From Euborellia annulipes (Eukaryota; Arthropoda; Insecta; Dermaptera; Anisolabididae): 64,000 nt of DNA. Positions 44,001 through 56,000 of this stretch are shown in pieces. Location: NCBI GenBank assembly GCA_023213315.1, contig JAKCPI010005683.1, positions 1 through 64,000 of the forward strand, given 5' to 3'. The notes below the pieces were generated by a model. That model searched no databases. It was given only the letters and a program-made list of their open reading frames with translations, and was not told the DNA's origin. The number at the start of each line of letters is the position of its first letter. The stretch's first letter is position 1. The position numbers were made by a program, and so were the translations under genes.

Positions 44001-47000
44001 ATACATGTCGACACAAAAAATCTGGTGTGACAAGCACAGTACACAACTTTCGATTACCGAAGGTAAGAGAAAGTTGTGTGCTGTGCGCCAGTCACACCAG
44101 ATTTTTAATTGAAAACTCAGGGAATTTTATTCTATCTAAAGGAAAAATGAGATCGAACTGCTGCTTCATAGCATTTGCTTGCATTCATGGCACCAACACG
44201 CGTCATTTTATAAGGGAATAAGTGGAGCAAAATACCGTTTATAGATATTAATCGTAGACTAGCGAAAACCTGGTGGATCTGTCATTCCCGAGCTCATATT
44301 GATTACCTGTTCTTTTTTGCCTCCATTCAACAAATCCAAATGGAATGTAGTAAACAAAACATTTCTATCGCTTTTCATTTATTTTTAAGGGTTTTTCAAA
44401 TAAGTATCGCTCCATCTCTGTTGCCATCGTATTAGTAGGGTTTAAGGAGGTTCAGGAGCGACGTCTAAACGTACTTTGAAAAAAACTAGACTATTATAAG
44501 GAATTTTTCAATGCGGTTTTTTTTTTAAATGAATTAAATTCATAAGAGATTATTGGGACATCGAGCTATAATTTGTTTAATGACTTATAAATAAATTATC
44601 GTAATTAATTTTTTTGTTATCAAGCAAATACAAAAAAACAATCTGTCCCAATAATCTTTAATTTTTTTTAAATTTAAAAATGAATTTATTGTTATTATTA
44701 ATCATATATTAATTCAGAAATTTTTAAAATAATCTTAGATGATTTATTTAAAATTCAACTGTCAAATTAGTTCAGCATTATTGCAATAGATGGCAGGCGA
44801 GTCTAACAGCCGATCCCCTAATAGCCTATATTTTTATGCTTTTAATAAAAGATACATAATATAATATATAATAACATTTATAAAGTATTTATTGTTAAAA
44901 GATCAATGAAAATTAACCAAATGCATTAAATATTATTAGCTACCATTTTGACATCTCTTGGCAAATTTTTGAATTACAATTAAACAGATTTAAAAATTGG
45001 AGATTTTAATATCTGTTTTTTCAAGATCAAAGAGATTTCTTTGTTTTTGTTGTTCTTATTTTTTTGATTTAAATAAGGGCAGGTTCAGCCAAATGAAAAG
45101 CCTTTATATGCTTATCGATCCCGGAGACGTTTCGAGATATATTTAATGTCTCATCATCAGTCCGAATCGAAATATTGCATAAAGAGGGTCATTAATATTT
45201 ATGCAATATTTCGATTCGGACTGATGATGAGACATTAAATATATCTCGAAACGTCTCCGGGATCGAACCTGAATTTTATTTAAATCAAGTATATTCACAG
45301 GCACCAAATTCCTATTCGTTCTTATTTTTTAATTTTTATATTTAATTTAATCTCAAAAACATCATTCAAGATTCGATTAGATAAAATCGATTGCCAAAAG
45401 AATAATTAAAAAATACGAGGTCGTTTTGGACCTTTTAATTTTTTACAATTAATTATTACCATAATTACATTTTATAATTTCCTCTTTGTTTTGTTAAATA
45501 GCTACGCGGCGAGAACGAGTCCGACATATAATCCATATCATCGATCGCATAGCAGATCAAGATCAGCCTCGAGGTCTTGCTCTCCAGTTGCAAGTGGTCA
45601 AATTACTTATATAACAAGTTTTGGAGGTGAAGAGGAAAGCAATGATGATTCTAAATCTTTTCATTCCAATAAAAAACGGTCGGTTCATCTTACGTTAAGC
45701 ATGAGGTTCTCGTGATGAAAATGTTGGTCCTTTCTCAAATAAAATGGAGACTTGAGTCCTTTCTCTCTCACACACATGAGATTTATCTATATTCTGCAAG
45801 TGATAGATAAAATCTTTGCAATTTTATCTGTCGCTGCCAAAAACCGTCAGTCAACACACTAATGTAAATGCAAAAAAAATTAATTTTTTCTTTGCGCAAA
45901 CGCGAATTGCAATAAAAACCCCCAAATTTTGCAATTATGAAATTGGATGCTGTTAAATTATGATTTGATCTGACGGTTTAATCTGCGAGTTTCGACAGGC
46001 CTATGATTTCCCCCTTTATCTCACAAGCCGCCTCAAAATCCGTGTGTGTATGCCACTCTAATTTAGTTAGATTCCTTTTCATATTATTTCTCGTTTTTCT
46101 TTATTATAATGAATTTTTGTTTGTTTGTTTGTTGTTAATAGGTTAAGTTCATGGTCCAGAGGCCAAAGGAAAAAATCCCGCGATAGAAATTCAAGTCCTT
46201 CATCTCGTAGTTCAAGATCCTCAAGATCATATCGAAGGAAATCTCGAGACTCGCCAATTCGCTCAAAACACAGGTACACACAAATTCGGTTAGCAAAGCA
46301 GCAAAATAACGTGCGTGAATACTAATTAGCATTCTTTTTGGAGGCCGATAGATACTCTAAACGGATCTAAAAGCCTAAGAGGATGTTAGAAAGAGGAGCA
46401 GAAGCATTGCAATATGAAACCCTTTCGTAGAAATCATTCAATCAGTCTGTTTATCTTGGGTGCGTCTCCAAAATCCGGGCAAAATTGAATTTGAATTTCT
46501 CATGCCGGGTTGCAAGAAAACAGCTCTGTAAATATTTAAAAGTCTGTTAGTAAACATCGCATTGGGCTTTAAAATTATAGGCTGTTGATAAAGCAACTTT
46601 AAAGGGACCGTTAACTATTCCCTGCTGTTAAGATATATAGATAGATGCAAAACGATTGGGCCACCGAAAATGAAAGCATTCTATGTAGTTGGCCATTTGA
46701 CCGCAAGGGCGCATTGTCAAATTGTATAATTTATAATAGTACCAAAATTATAAAATAAATAAAAATAGTAATTATATTTGTATTGTTTACATTTTAATTG
46801 TTAATATTAGGTTACAAAACAAAAAATGTTTAAATATTTAAATATCGTAAAATAAAAATAATAAATACTTTGGTTGCTCTGACTTTCAGATGTTAAATTA
46901 TAAAGAAACTGGGAATATACTATAACCTCACTTTTTCTCTTAGTCAGATGAATATCTATAATAATTAATAATATCGCTTAATACGTTTCAGAAACTAAAG

Positions 47001-50000
47001 AAAACTCAAATTAATGTATTTATATCTAACCTTTCTCGCGTGATAATATAGTCACCAAATTCTTATTTATTTCAATGAAACAAATCAGGTTAGTGGATAC
47101 TTTATAGTTTAAAGCTCCGAATTTCAACCTTTAGTTTAAATACAGCTTTTACGAACCAATCACCTTTAAATACGTTCTTGCAACCCAAAATTATTTAGCG
47201 GAAGGTTTAAAGCACCAAAAGCGTTTAACGAACCGTTAAATACGTTCTTGCAACACGGCATCAGTATATTAGAATTCAGGCGCTAAGGTAGACTAGATAA
47301 TTTAATGGCAAGTCACGCAAGAGCGGCGATTCTGGGTACCCCATGGATGGAGGGTGTGGCCTCTAGAGAATGCGATGCACCTGCTCAACATGGATCTGCT
47401 TTGTTCGAATGATTTGGTCCAAACACCTCATCAAGAGAGTGTTGGCGGCCATTGACCGCTAACATTTGAAGACGCCATGCTCGAGAATTGAGCGGGTGAT
47501 AGAGACGCAGGGCAATTTTTTCCATAAAACATTTTTTGGTGACGCACTCTGTTAATATTTGCTCTAACTTAAGACCTCGAATTCACCGCATCATTCACAA
47601 TGAAAAAATAATCCCATATATGTTTCCGTTTGCCCATCGGTCCGCCACTGACCAGAAAAGTTAACGAATTTTCTGAGAAATGTCCACTTATAATGAATGG
47701 CTACATAACCGTTTTTATTTATTCTCTCTTCAGACATTCTTAATTCAGCTCCAAGCTTTCTTTGTAAATTATTAATATCTTAGATTACGCATCCATTTAT
47801 GAAAGAAAAACGCAAATTTTTTTATTAGTTTTCAAGGTAATATTTTTCTCCGGCAAGTTCCAGCAATAGTCTGCCATCATTTGGCCTTTCCTCCATAATC
47901 TTGATACCCTGGTGGAACGTTCCCCTTGTTCTTAGCTATAATCACCGGGAAATTTATCTAAATAACAGAGCAAGTAATGTAATATGACGCACATATTAGC
48001 TTCTAGTTTCTGGAGCATTTTGTCTACTATTTAGGAATATTCTTCAGCTTTGTGTTTGCTCGATAACAATTTTAACAACTGATACAAAGCCTATCCATGT
48101 GAAACCAACATTGTTTATGAAGATTGACTAATCTATTTTTTTTTCTGTGTGTTTTGTAGTAGTAGATCTTCAAATGTCCGAAGAGGTAGTAGTAGCGAAT
48201 CTTCCTCACGCAAATCGCATTCGCCCCCAAAACGTGAATCGCCTGTTGTTGCTCCGCCTCCTCCGCCTCCAATTAAAAGGTTTATTTATATTTATTTTTA
48301 TGTAAAAAAAAAAACAGACTATTGTTTTTTCTAAATAAAATAAAATTATTTAATTATAAGTTTATATAAAAATAGGGATATGGATATTTAGTAAAAGACA
48401 AAGCTTCTATTTTCATAGATGTGAATTGGCTGATTGCTTGTGTAAAATCTGTTTTCAGTTACTAGTTAATTTTCTGATGATCGGAAACCGCGGCTAGATC
48501 TGAAAAAAAACATATTTTAAGTTTATATTAGAGGGATGGAGATATCAGCCAAATTGGAATTCTCGAGGTTTATTAAAACTCCCAGAATAAGACGTTTCGA
48601 CCTGAATTCATTTGGCCATCTTCGCTTTGCAATATGTGTATAATTTCCAATAACTGAAGATGGCCAAATAAATTCAGATCGAAAGGTCTTATTCTGGAAG
48701 TTTTAATGAACCTCGAGAATTCCAATTTGGCTGATATCTCCATCCCTCTAATATAATCACAGTCACAACTTCAAGCAATTAATTTAAGTTTTTTGATTAT
48801 TCGATTAAATTTTAGAAAAATTTACTCATTTTTGGACATAAACTGTTTATTTTTAATAATAAATATAACAAGAAAATGTGAATATCTATTTCAGAGGTGT
48901 CCAAACTTTCTGCCGCAAGGGCCAAATTGGGATTTAAATCTAATATTTGAAACGGGCCAGGTGAATATGAGAATTAGAAAACGCATTTTGTTTAAGATAT
49001 CATTGAATTTTATTTTACATTTAATTACACAAAACAAATATGGCTAAATTATAAAAAATAGAAATAAGCTTTATGCAAATTTTAATGGGAATGATGGAAC
49101 TGTGCTTTTATTTTGAAGTATATCTTTGTAGTTAAGATTAACATCTGTCACACCAAATTACAAGCAGAGATTGTAAATGATCATCTGATAAATTTGCCCT
49201 GTACTTTGATTTCAAATATTATACTTCATCCTGGAAAATGTTTGTTCGCACATATAAGTAGTCCCAAAAATAAAAATAAATTTACAAGCAAATTCGAAAC
49301 TCTTTGGCATCCAAATTTTTATAAAATCGACCAAGTTTTTATCCTTGATTTGATCGTTAGCTTGACGATCAATAATTTCCATTTGAAACTTCTGATCTAT
49401 TCGAAGACAAAATTTCTCGGGTCAAGTCCCGTCGGTTGTGGATATTTACGAAAATTTTCACGATTGCAGTCTTGCTAGTTCCCAGATTTGGATTTGTTTT
49501 TAAGATCTAGAAGTTATTTGAGTTGGTGTTGTGTTTATGTTAATTGACAAACTGCCGCGAATCAAATCAACTAGCAGCACACACTAACTGGCACTATTCC
49601 ATTCAAACAATCACAGAGGAAATTTGGGCAACCAGCAAGACTCCAATTTCCAAAAACAAATCACCTGAAATCTCAACAATCAATGAGTCAAATTTTTTAT
49701 TTAAATTCCTTAATTTGTTTTTTTTTTTTTAGATATTACGGTAGCCGTAAAGATGATTCTTCTTCTGATTTGACTGACTCAGATCTAGAGGCGAAAAAAT
49801 CTGAAGAAAATCCATCAACTTCAAAAGCAATCTCTTCTTCAAATATTTCCAAGTAAGTATATTATAAGCGTACTTTTTTATTATTACATTTATAATCATA
49901 AACGTCACGTTTTCAACCGGGCATGTGTTAAAAAATGAATAAAGAACAAAAGGAAAGCGATAGAAATGTACAATTTGATGCATTCTAAAGAATTTTATTC

Positions 50001-53000
50001 CGTTATGTCTCGTCTGAGAAGCAAATGTTTCCGCCGGGAAGAGAACAAGTGAAAACTTTGACTACGTCACTACGCCCACGGTGCATGCTCTTTCGTCGTA
50101 ATCAAGCGGAAATGCTCTTGGTCTCTGGAGTCCAGGAGGGGAAACTTCAAAAAAAATAAATAATCCAACAGCACCTTGAATGAATGAACCCAAGCAGCTG
50201 GATCGATGTTAAAAACACTTGGTTCTAAGACCAGACAAATTTGTTTCTTCTACGAGATAAAATTTTGGAAGTAGAATTCAGCAAACGGTATATTTCTATC
50301 ACTTAGGTTTTTTTTTTTTAAATTCATTATTCAAAAATGGGAATAATTATTTTTTTAAAGTCTTCCTCCCCCATTTTTCTAAATTAAGATAAAACCTCCA
50401 GTAGTGGACCACTTAAGGTGCGCCTCTCGAAAAACGGTTAGAACACTATAGACTACCGAGTTACTCGAGGCGGTAAGAGATGGTGTTAGTTTTCCCCATA
50501 GGAATATAAGGGATTCATTCCATTTCATTCTAGACTTTCCAGCTAATTAATTAAAGGCAAAAAATTAATTATTCTTTAACACGATGATTACAAATTTAAT
50601 TATCTACAACTTATAGAGCTCCTTTTTTTAAAATATCTTTTATTTAATGCGATTAATCTAAAAAAAAAATTTTTTTTTTTAGATATTTTAAATAGCTTTA
50701 ATTTAAAAAAAATTTGAGGTCGATAGCTTCAAAATTGTGATCGCTGAATACTCGCAAAATTAGCATCCCGAGACGCGCACCTTAAGAAAATTTTTTATTA
50801 ATTTTCACCACAGAATTTTCATTTTAATCAAGAAACTGCTATTTGAGGGCTTAAATTATTCACTGTTATTTCTTAATTAAAAATTTATAAGACCTAACTT
50901 TATAAATTTATCCATTTTTAAATAAAAAAAAAAACAACTTTTTGGAGCTAGTAGTAGACCATGTTCAGCACCAATAGTGGCCCCCCATTTATTACTCGTA
51001 ATCTAGCCATTAAACATGTTAGATTAAATGACGATGAGGATAAATGACATAAAACGAGATTGCTCACCCTCTGAGGCTCCTCTTTATGACAAACTACAGC
51101 TGCCCACGGATAGCCTAACACATCTTCTTTCTCAGACCATTTCCATAAGAGGTGCTTGCTATTTAACAATCTTCCCAGGCACAAATCTATCATCATGTTT
51201 GAAAATGACATATTCCCCTTCTATTTTTAGCGGGGATTGCATTGTAAACATTTTCAAATTCTGATTCCATTTCCCGGTCCAGCTCAGAGTGAAGACTCGT
51301 GCCTGGTGTCCCTAGTGCGCTTTCCATCCCAAGCGAGAAAAAAATTATATCATTTGAAATAGCTTCCAATCATTTGAAATAAATAGGGCTTTAGATGTTC
51401 AAAAAAATATCTTAAATGAATAAAAACAAAAAATTCCCGGTCCACTTCTAGATAATCTTTAAGATCAACATATCAGTAATGGACCACCCCCTCCCTATTG
51501 TCCAAGATAAGGTTATATTGTAAAATAGATACTTTTATCGTAGATTATTATTATATACAAACATCCCTTTAAATATTTTGTGGATGGTTAACCAAATTGA
51601 CTGGAAAAGAGGATGCCTTGACATAAAATCCAATCTTCTTCTTTCTTGGCCTGATTGTTCCCGCGGTGCGGGTTTTTGCGACCGGGAAGGAATAGAACAG
51701 GCCGGTCTGACGCCTGTTGAAAGTTAGAAGGGGAGAGACTGACATGCAAAGAACAGAAATACTGCCAGTCCCAGCTAGGGCAGCTCGTGGTCGCCATCCA
51801 CGTACCCACAAGATGTGGGCCCCTGAGCATTGACATAAAATCCAATAATATGATAAAATGATGAATAACGCAAGCGCTAACTTAAATATACATTTAAAAT
51901 CGAGCTGCCAAAAAATACCAAATTCTTATTTTATTAAGATTTCTGCCCAAAGGTCCACTACTGGTTGATGGTCCATTACTGGGGGCTTTACCTTAATTGG
52001 TAATAAATTAGAAATTAGAAAAATTTACTTTGCCTGGGACGGGAATCTCTGAGTATTTACATTTTGATTTGTTTTTTTTTTCAGAGAGATAGATATAATC
52101 TATAATTTCAAGCAAAATATTAATTTTTTTCTTTAAATGTCAAAAAATACTCTACTAAAATTTATTCTTTTTTTTTATCTCTTATTTCATAGAATTTATA
52201 TACTTAATAGTTTGAATTTTTTTTCTTGATTCCTAAGATTATTGAAGAAAGAAAAAAAAACAAGCAGTCACTGTCAGTCCAGGGCTAACGTTTCGGTCCT
52301 AGATCTGGACCATCATCAGGCTAGGACCGAAACGTTATCCCTGGGCTGATCTCAATAAAGAAACTACATTGGTTGCATTTTCTTGTTTTTTTTTCTTCAA
52401 TATCTGCTCTTACAACGATCTAAGATTATTTTAAGTCTTTTTTATTCCTTCTCTTCTGCCGCCTCTTTCTGGGCACCTCCAGGTGGGCAATGAACCCGTG
52501 CTTTCCTTCTCTCCCAATTCCCACGCCCAGGCATTTATTTCTCTTCTGCTTATTTAATATACTTGTCGACGTTTCTGCTGATATTCAGACCTTCAACAGG
52601 ACATGTGGCATGTTTGCCTCGAGCTTGGCAACTCCTGACATACGGCACATGTCCTGATGAAGGCCGAAACGTCGACAAGTGTATGAAATAAAGCAGAAGA
52701 AGAGAAATATATTATTTGTTGTGATGCTTCCTGTCTCTGATTACTTTTTTTGATAAACATTTCCTTAAAGAATTTCTATATTAATTATTATTAATTCAAT
52801 TATTATTTGTTTTTTTTTTTTTAGGACAATCAATACAGGGTTTGGTAATAAGGGGCCAGGAACCAAAGTCAGTAAGAATCATTATAATTTATTTATTTAA
52901 TTTTAAATTTTAAAAACTAATCATTTATTTATTTTTTTTTTTTTTATTTATTTTTTTTTTCATTATCAAATTTCTTTTTCTCTTTGCATTTTTTTATTTC

Positions 53001-56000
53001 CCTACTAACTTAAAAAACTTTTTATTTTTTTATTTTATTTTTTTTTTGTTCTTTCTCAAGCTTCGTATCGACCTGAACATTTGCGCGTCGAACTTCAAAC
53101 GGAATGCCGACTAGAGCGGGGCCACGAACGGCTTTTGTTTGTATTCACGTAGATAACAAAGGGAAAAATACCGCGGTGTTGTTCATATCTGATGAAATTC
53201 TCCGTTCTATTGGTTATTTTGTTTGTCGTTCGACGCATTGTTCAGATCTGAACGAAACTTTAAGTGAATATTTATTTATTTTTATAATAATTATAAACCC
53301 CATTTTATTATTTTTAATATATTCCCTATTCAAGAGCAAAAGATGAAAATAAACAAGTTTCTCTAAACAAAAATTCTTTCCTCATACCATCTCAGAAATG
53401 TTTTTCCTAATTGCTACCTGAGAGCCTATAAAATTCACTTCACGAAACTCAACCAACTTCTTTGGCTCGTGGAACAGCCACGCCAGCGTCTTTAAGGGGG
53501 TTCGGTAGTGTAGATGTTACGCATGTTTTTCCCGATAAGAGGGCGTAGTGTGTCTTAAAAAGTAAGCCAAAAAAAAAAGCTATTTCGAAAAATTGCCAAG
53601 AGATGTCAGAATGGTAACTAATAATATTTAATGCATTTGGTTGATTTTCATTGATCTTTTAACAATGAATACTTTATAAATGTTATTATATATTATGTAT
53701 CTTTTATAAAAACATATAAATATAGGCCAGATATAGGCTAATATTGTACGGGCTGTTAGATTAGCCTGCCATCTTTCGCAAGAGTGCTGAACTATTTAAC
53801 AGATAATTTTTAAATAAATCATCTAAGCTTATTTTAAAATTTTCTTAATTAATATGTGATTACTAATAACAATAAATTCATTTTTTTTTAAATTAAAGAT
53901 TATTGAGACAGAATTATTTAAAAATTATCTTTCAAATAGTTCAGCACTCTTGCAAAAGATGGCAGGCTAGTCTAACAGCCGGTACCCTATTAGCCTATAT
54001 CTGGCCTATTTATATGGTTTTATAAATGATACATAATATATGATAACATTTATAAAGTATTTATTGTTAAAAGATCAATGAAAATCAACCAAATGCATTA
54101 AATATTATTAGCTACCATTCTGACATCTCTTGGCAAAATTTCATATTAAGTGTTTTTTTTTTTTTTTTTTTGCTTACTTTTGAAGACACCCAACGCTCTC
54201 CTATTGGGAAAAACATGCCTAACATCTACACTACTGAACCCTCGTCTACAAAATATAAAAAGAATATATCAGCTGTATATCTATTTTACACATTAGCTTT
54301 CGTTAATGTTTTTATACTTGGTCATTCAACGTCTTAAATTTATAAAGGTTATCTCAATGAAAACAAGAAATAACAAAATGAGATGGAAATTAGAAAAAAC
54401 TAAAAAACCTGAGAAATATATTTTCAAAAAATATTCTTCCAAAAATTTAAAACAAGCAAATTATTAAGAGTTTATTATAATCTAAAATTAAAAAACTCTT
54501 CACTATTTTTTTATTTTAGTCATTAAGATATTTGACTTCTTAATCACTCCGGAAGCATTTCTTTAGTAAGTTAATAATAAAAAAAATGTCGATAAATTTA
54601 GAAAAAAAAAAAAATGAAACTTGTTTATTTTTATTTTACCCCTAAAAAATTGAATTTTAAAAGAACATAGTACACTATCTGCATATTTTTTAAAATATAT
54701 ATTTAGAATGTTTAGTAAAATAAAATAAATATACAAGTCATTTAAAAATTTCAATTTTGAGAAAGGAGAAGGGACAGAGCGACTACAAATATATTTGTGT
54801 TGTTGTCTTGTATGTATTGATATAAAGAGTGCTAGAGTTGAAATTCACATGGGATTATTTCATTGTTTCTAGTAGATTCCATCTTCTTTAATAAAAACAA
54901 TGAAATAATCACATGTAGAAAACTTTCGTTTTAATCATTAATTTTCACTGGATGGCTTGCAATTTGAGATTGAAAGAAGAAGAGTGAAAAAAGTTAACCA
55001 ATAAAACGTTTACAACGCGTCTCGCTCTCTTGTGCAGAAATATGAGTAAATTTTTAATTAATTTGTATATTTGTATGTTATCCATGTTAGATTCCCGATC
55101 TTTATCGACCCCACGTGTATAAAAACTAAGCACTTTGCCTATTATGCCTAGCTAATAGAGATGGAATCAAATTTCGAAAATTGTTCCCATTTAATTGAAA
55201 ATTTATTCATAAACTGGGCGGGCGACCTCTGGCTGAGTACGTCCAAGATGCACGCTGTCTTTCTGACTCGGCGTGTTGTTGCCAGTATACTTCCTCACTG
55301 ACCGGGATGATTTACGAAGGATATCAAAAGTTAGAATATAAAATAAAAACTAACCGAACTCGCTGGTTGTAGCAATAAAGTTGCAGCCTGTACTCTTATA
55401 TCCATAAAAGACTAATCTGTTTTGGTGGCGGGCAGCGCTGTCAGCTTTCATAATGTCCACATCGAGAATCAGACTCGGACCATCTGCTTTTACCAGCTTG
55501 CATCTTGGACGCACCCTCTGGGTACTTTCTGAGAAATGAACTCATCTCGCAAAAATTAATTTTTTCTTAGTTGTTTGAAAACCACCGACTATTTCAAACA
55601 AAGCTCTATCTAATCGATCTACTTTTTTTTTCTTTTTACACCCTTCCTAAAAAAGTTTTAAAATAAAGCCAGTTCTAAATGCTAATCAAAATATTATTTA
55701 TTTGTAATTGAATATTTGTTATAGCTGTAGTATTACGTTCAAGATGATAAGGAATAAATCCCAAAGAAGAATGCAGCTAAATTTATTTCATTTAATTTTA
55801 ATAAAAATTCTTAATCACTTGCTGACTGACGTTTCGGTTCGGGTTTGAACCATCATCGGAGCTACTACAAACATGGAAAATAATACAAAAGATGTTTTTG
55901 TTTTACAAATCATTTGAAAAGACCTAATAAATTAATTAATCATACCTATGATTTTGTCTCTATGTTTTTAAACAATACATGTAGAGCAAATTAATATTAT

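Larger units (their letters stand above)
45080..45290. repeat. Fold-back with two identical hammerhead-like cores
   Basis: CCGGAGACGTTTCGAGATATATTTAATG pairs perfectly with its reverse complement at 45233-45260. The centre holds ATTTATGCAATATTTCG and its complement. Both strands therefore encode the same motif. Confidence 0.8.

Noticed and set aside
49113..49478. 121-codon open frame in CLASRP intron 9
   Set aside because: No homology was recognised, it lies wholly inside an intron, and it follows a possible hAT end (CAGAGGTGTCCAAACT at about 48894).
53066..53346. Possible extra CLASRP exon or short gene (SYRPEHLRVELQ or MPTRAGPRTAF frames)
   Set aside because: The segment is bounded by inverted repeats, which points to a small transposon; exon 11 already joins exon 12 in phase without it.
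55190..55560. Possible fold-back with GTCCAAGATGCACGCTG and CAGCTTGCATCTTGGAC
   Set aside because: Only about 20 bp pair convincingly across more than 200 bp, too little to call an element.
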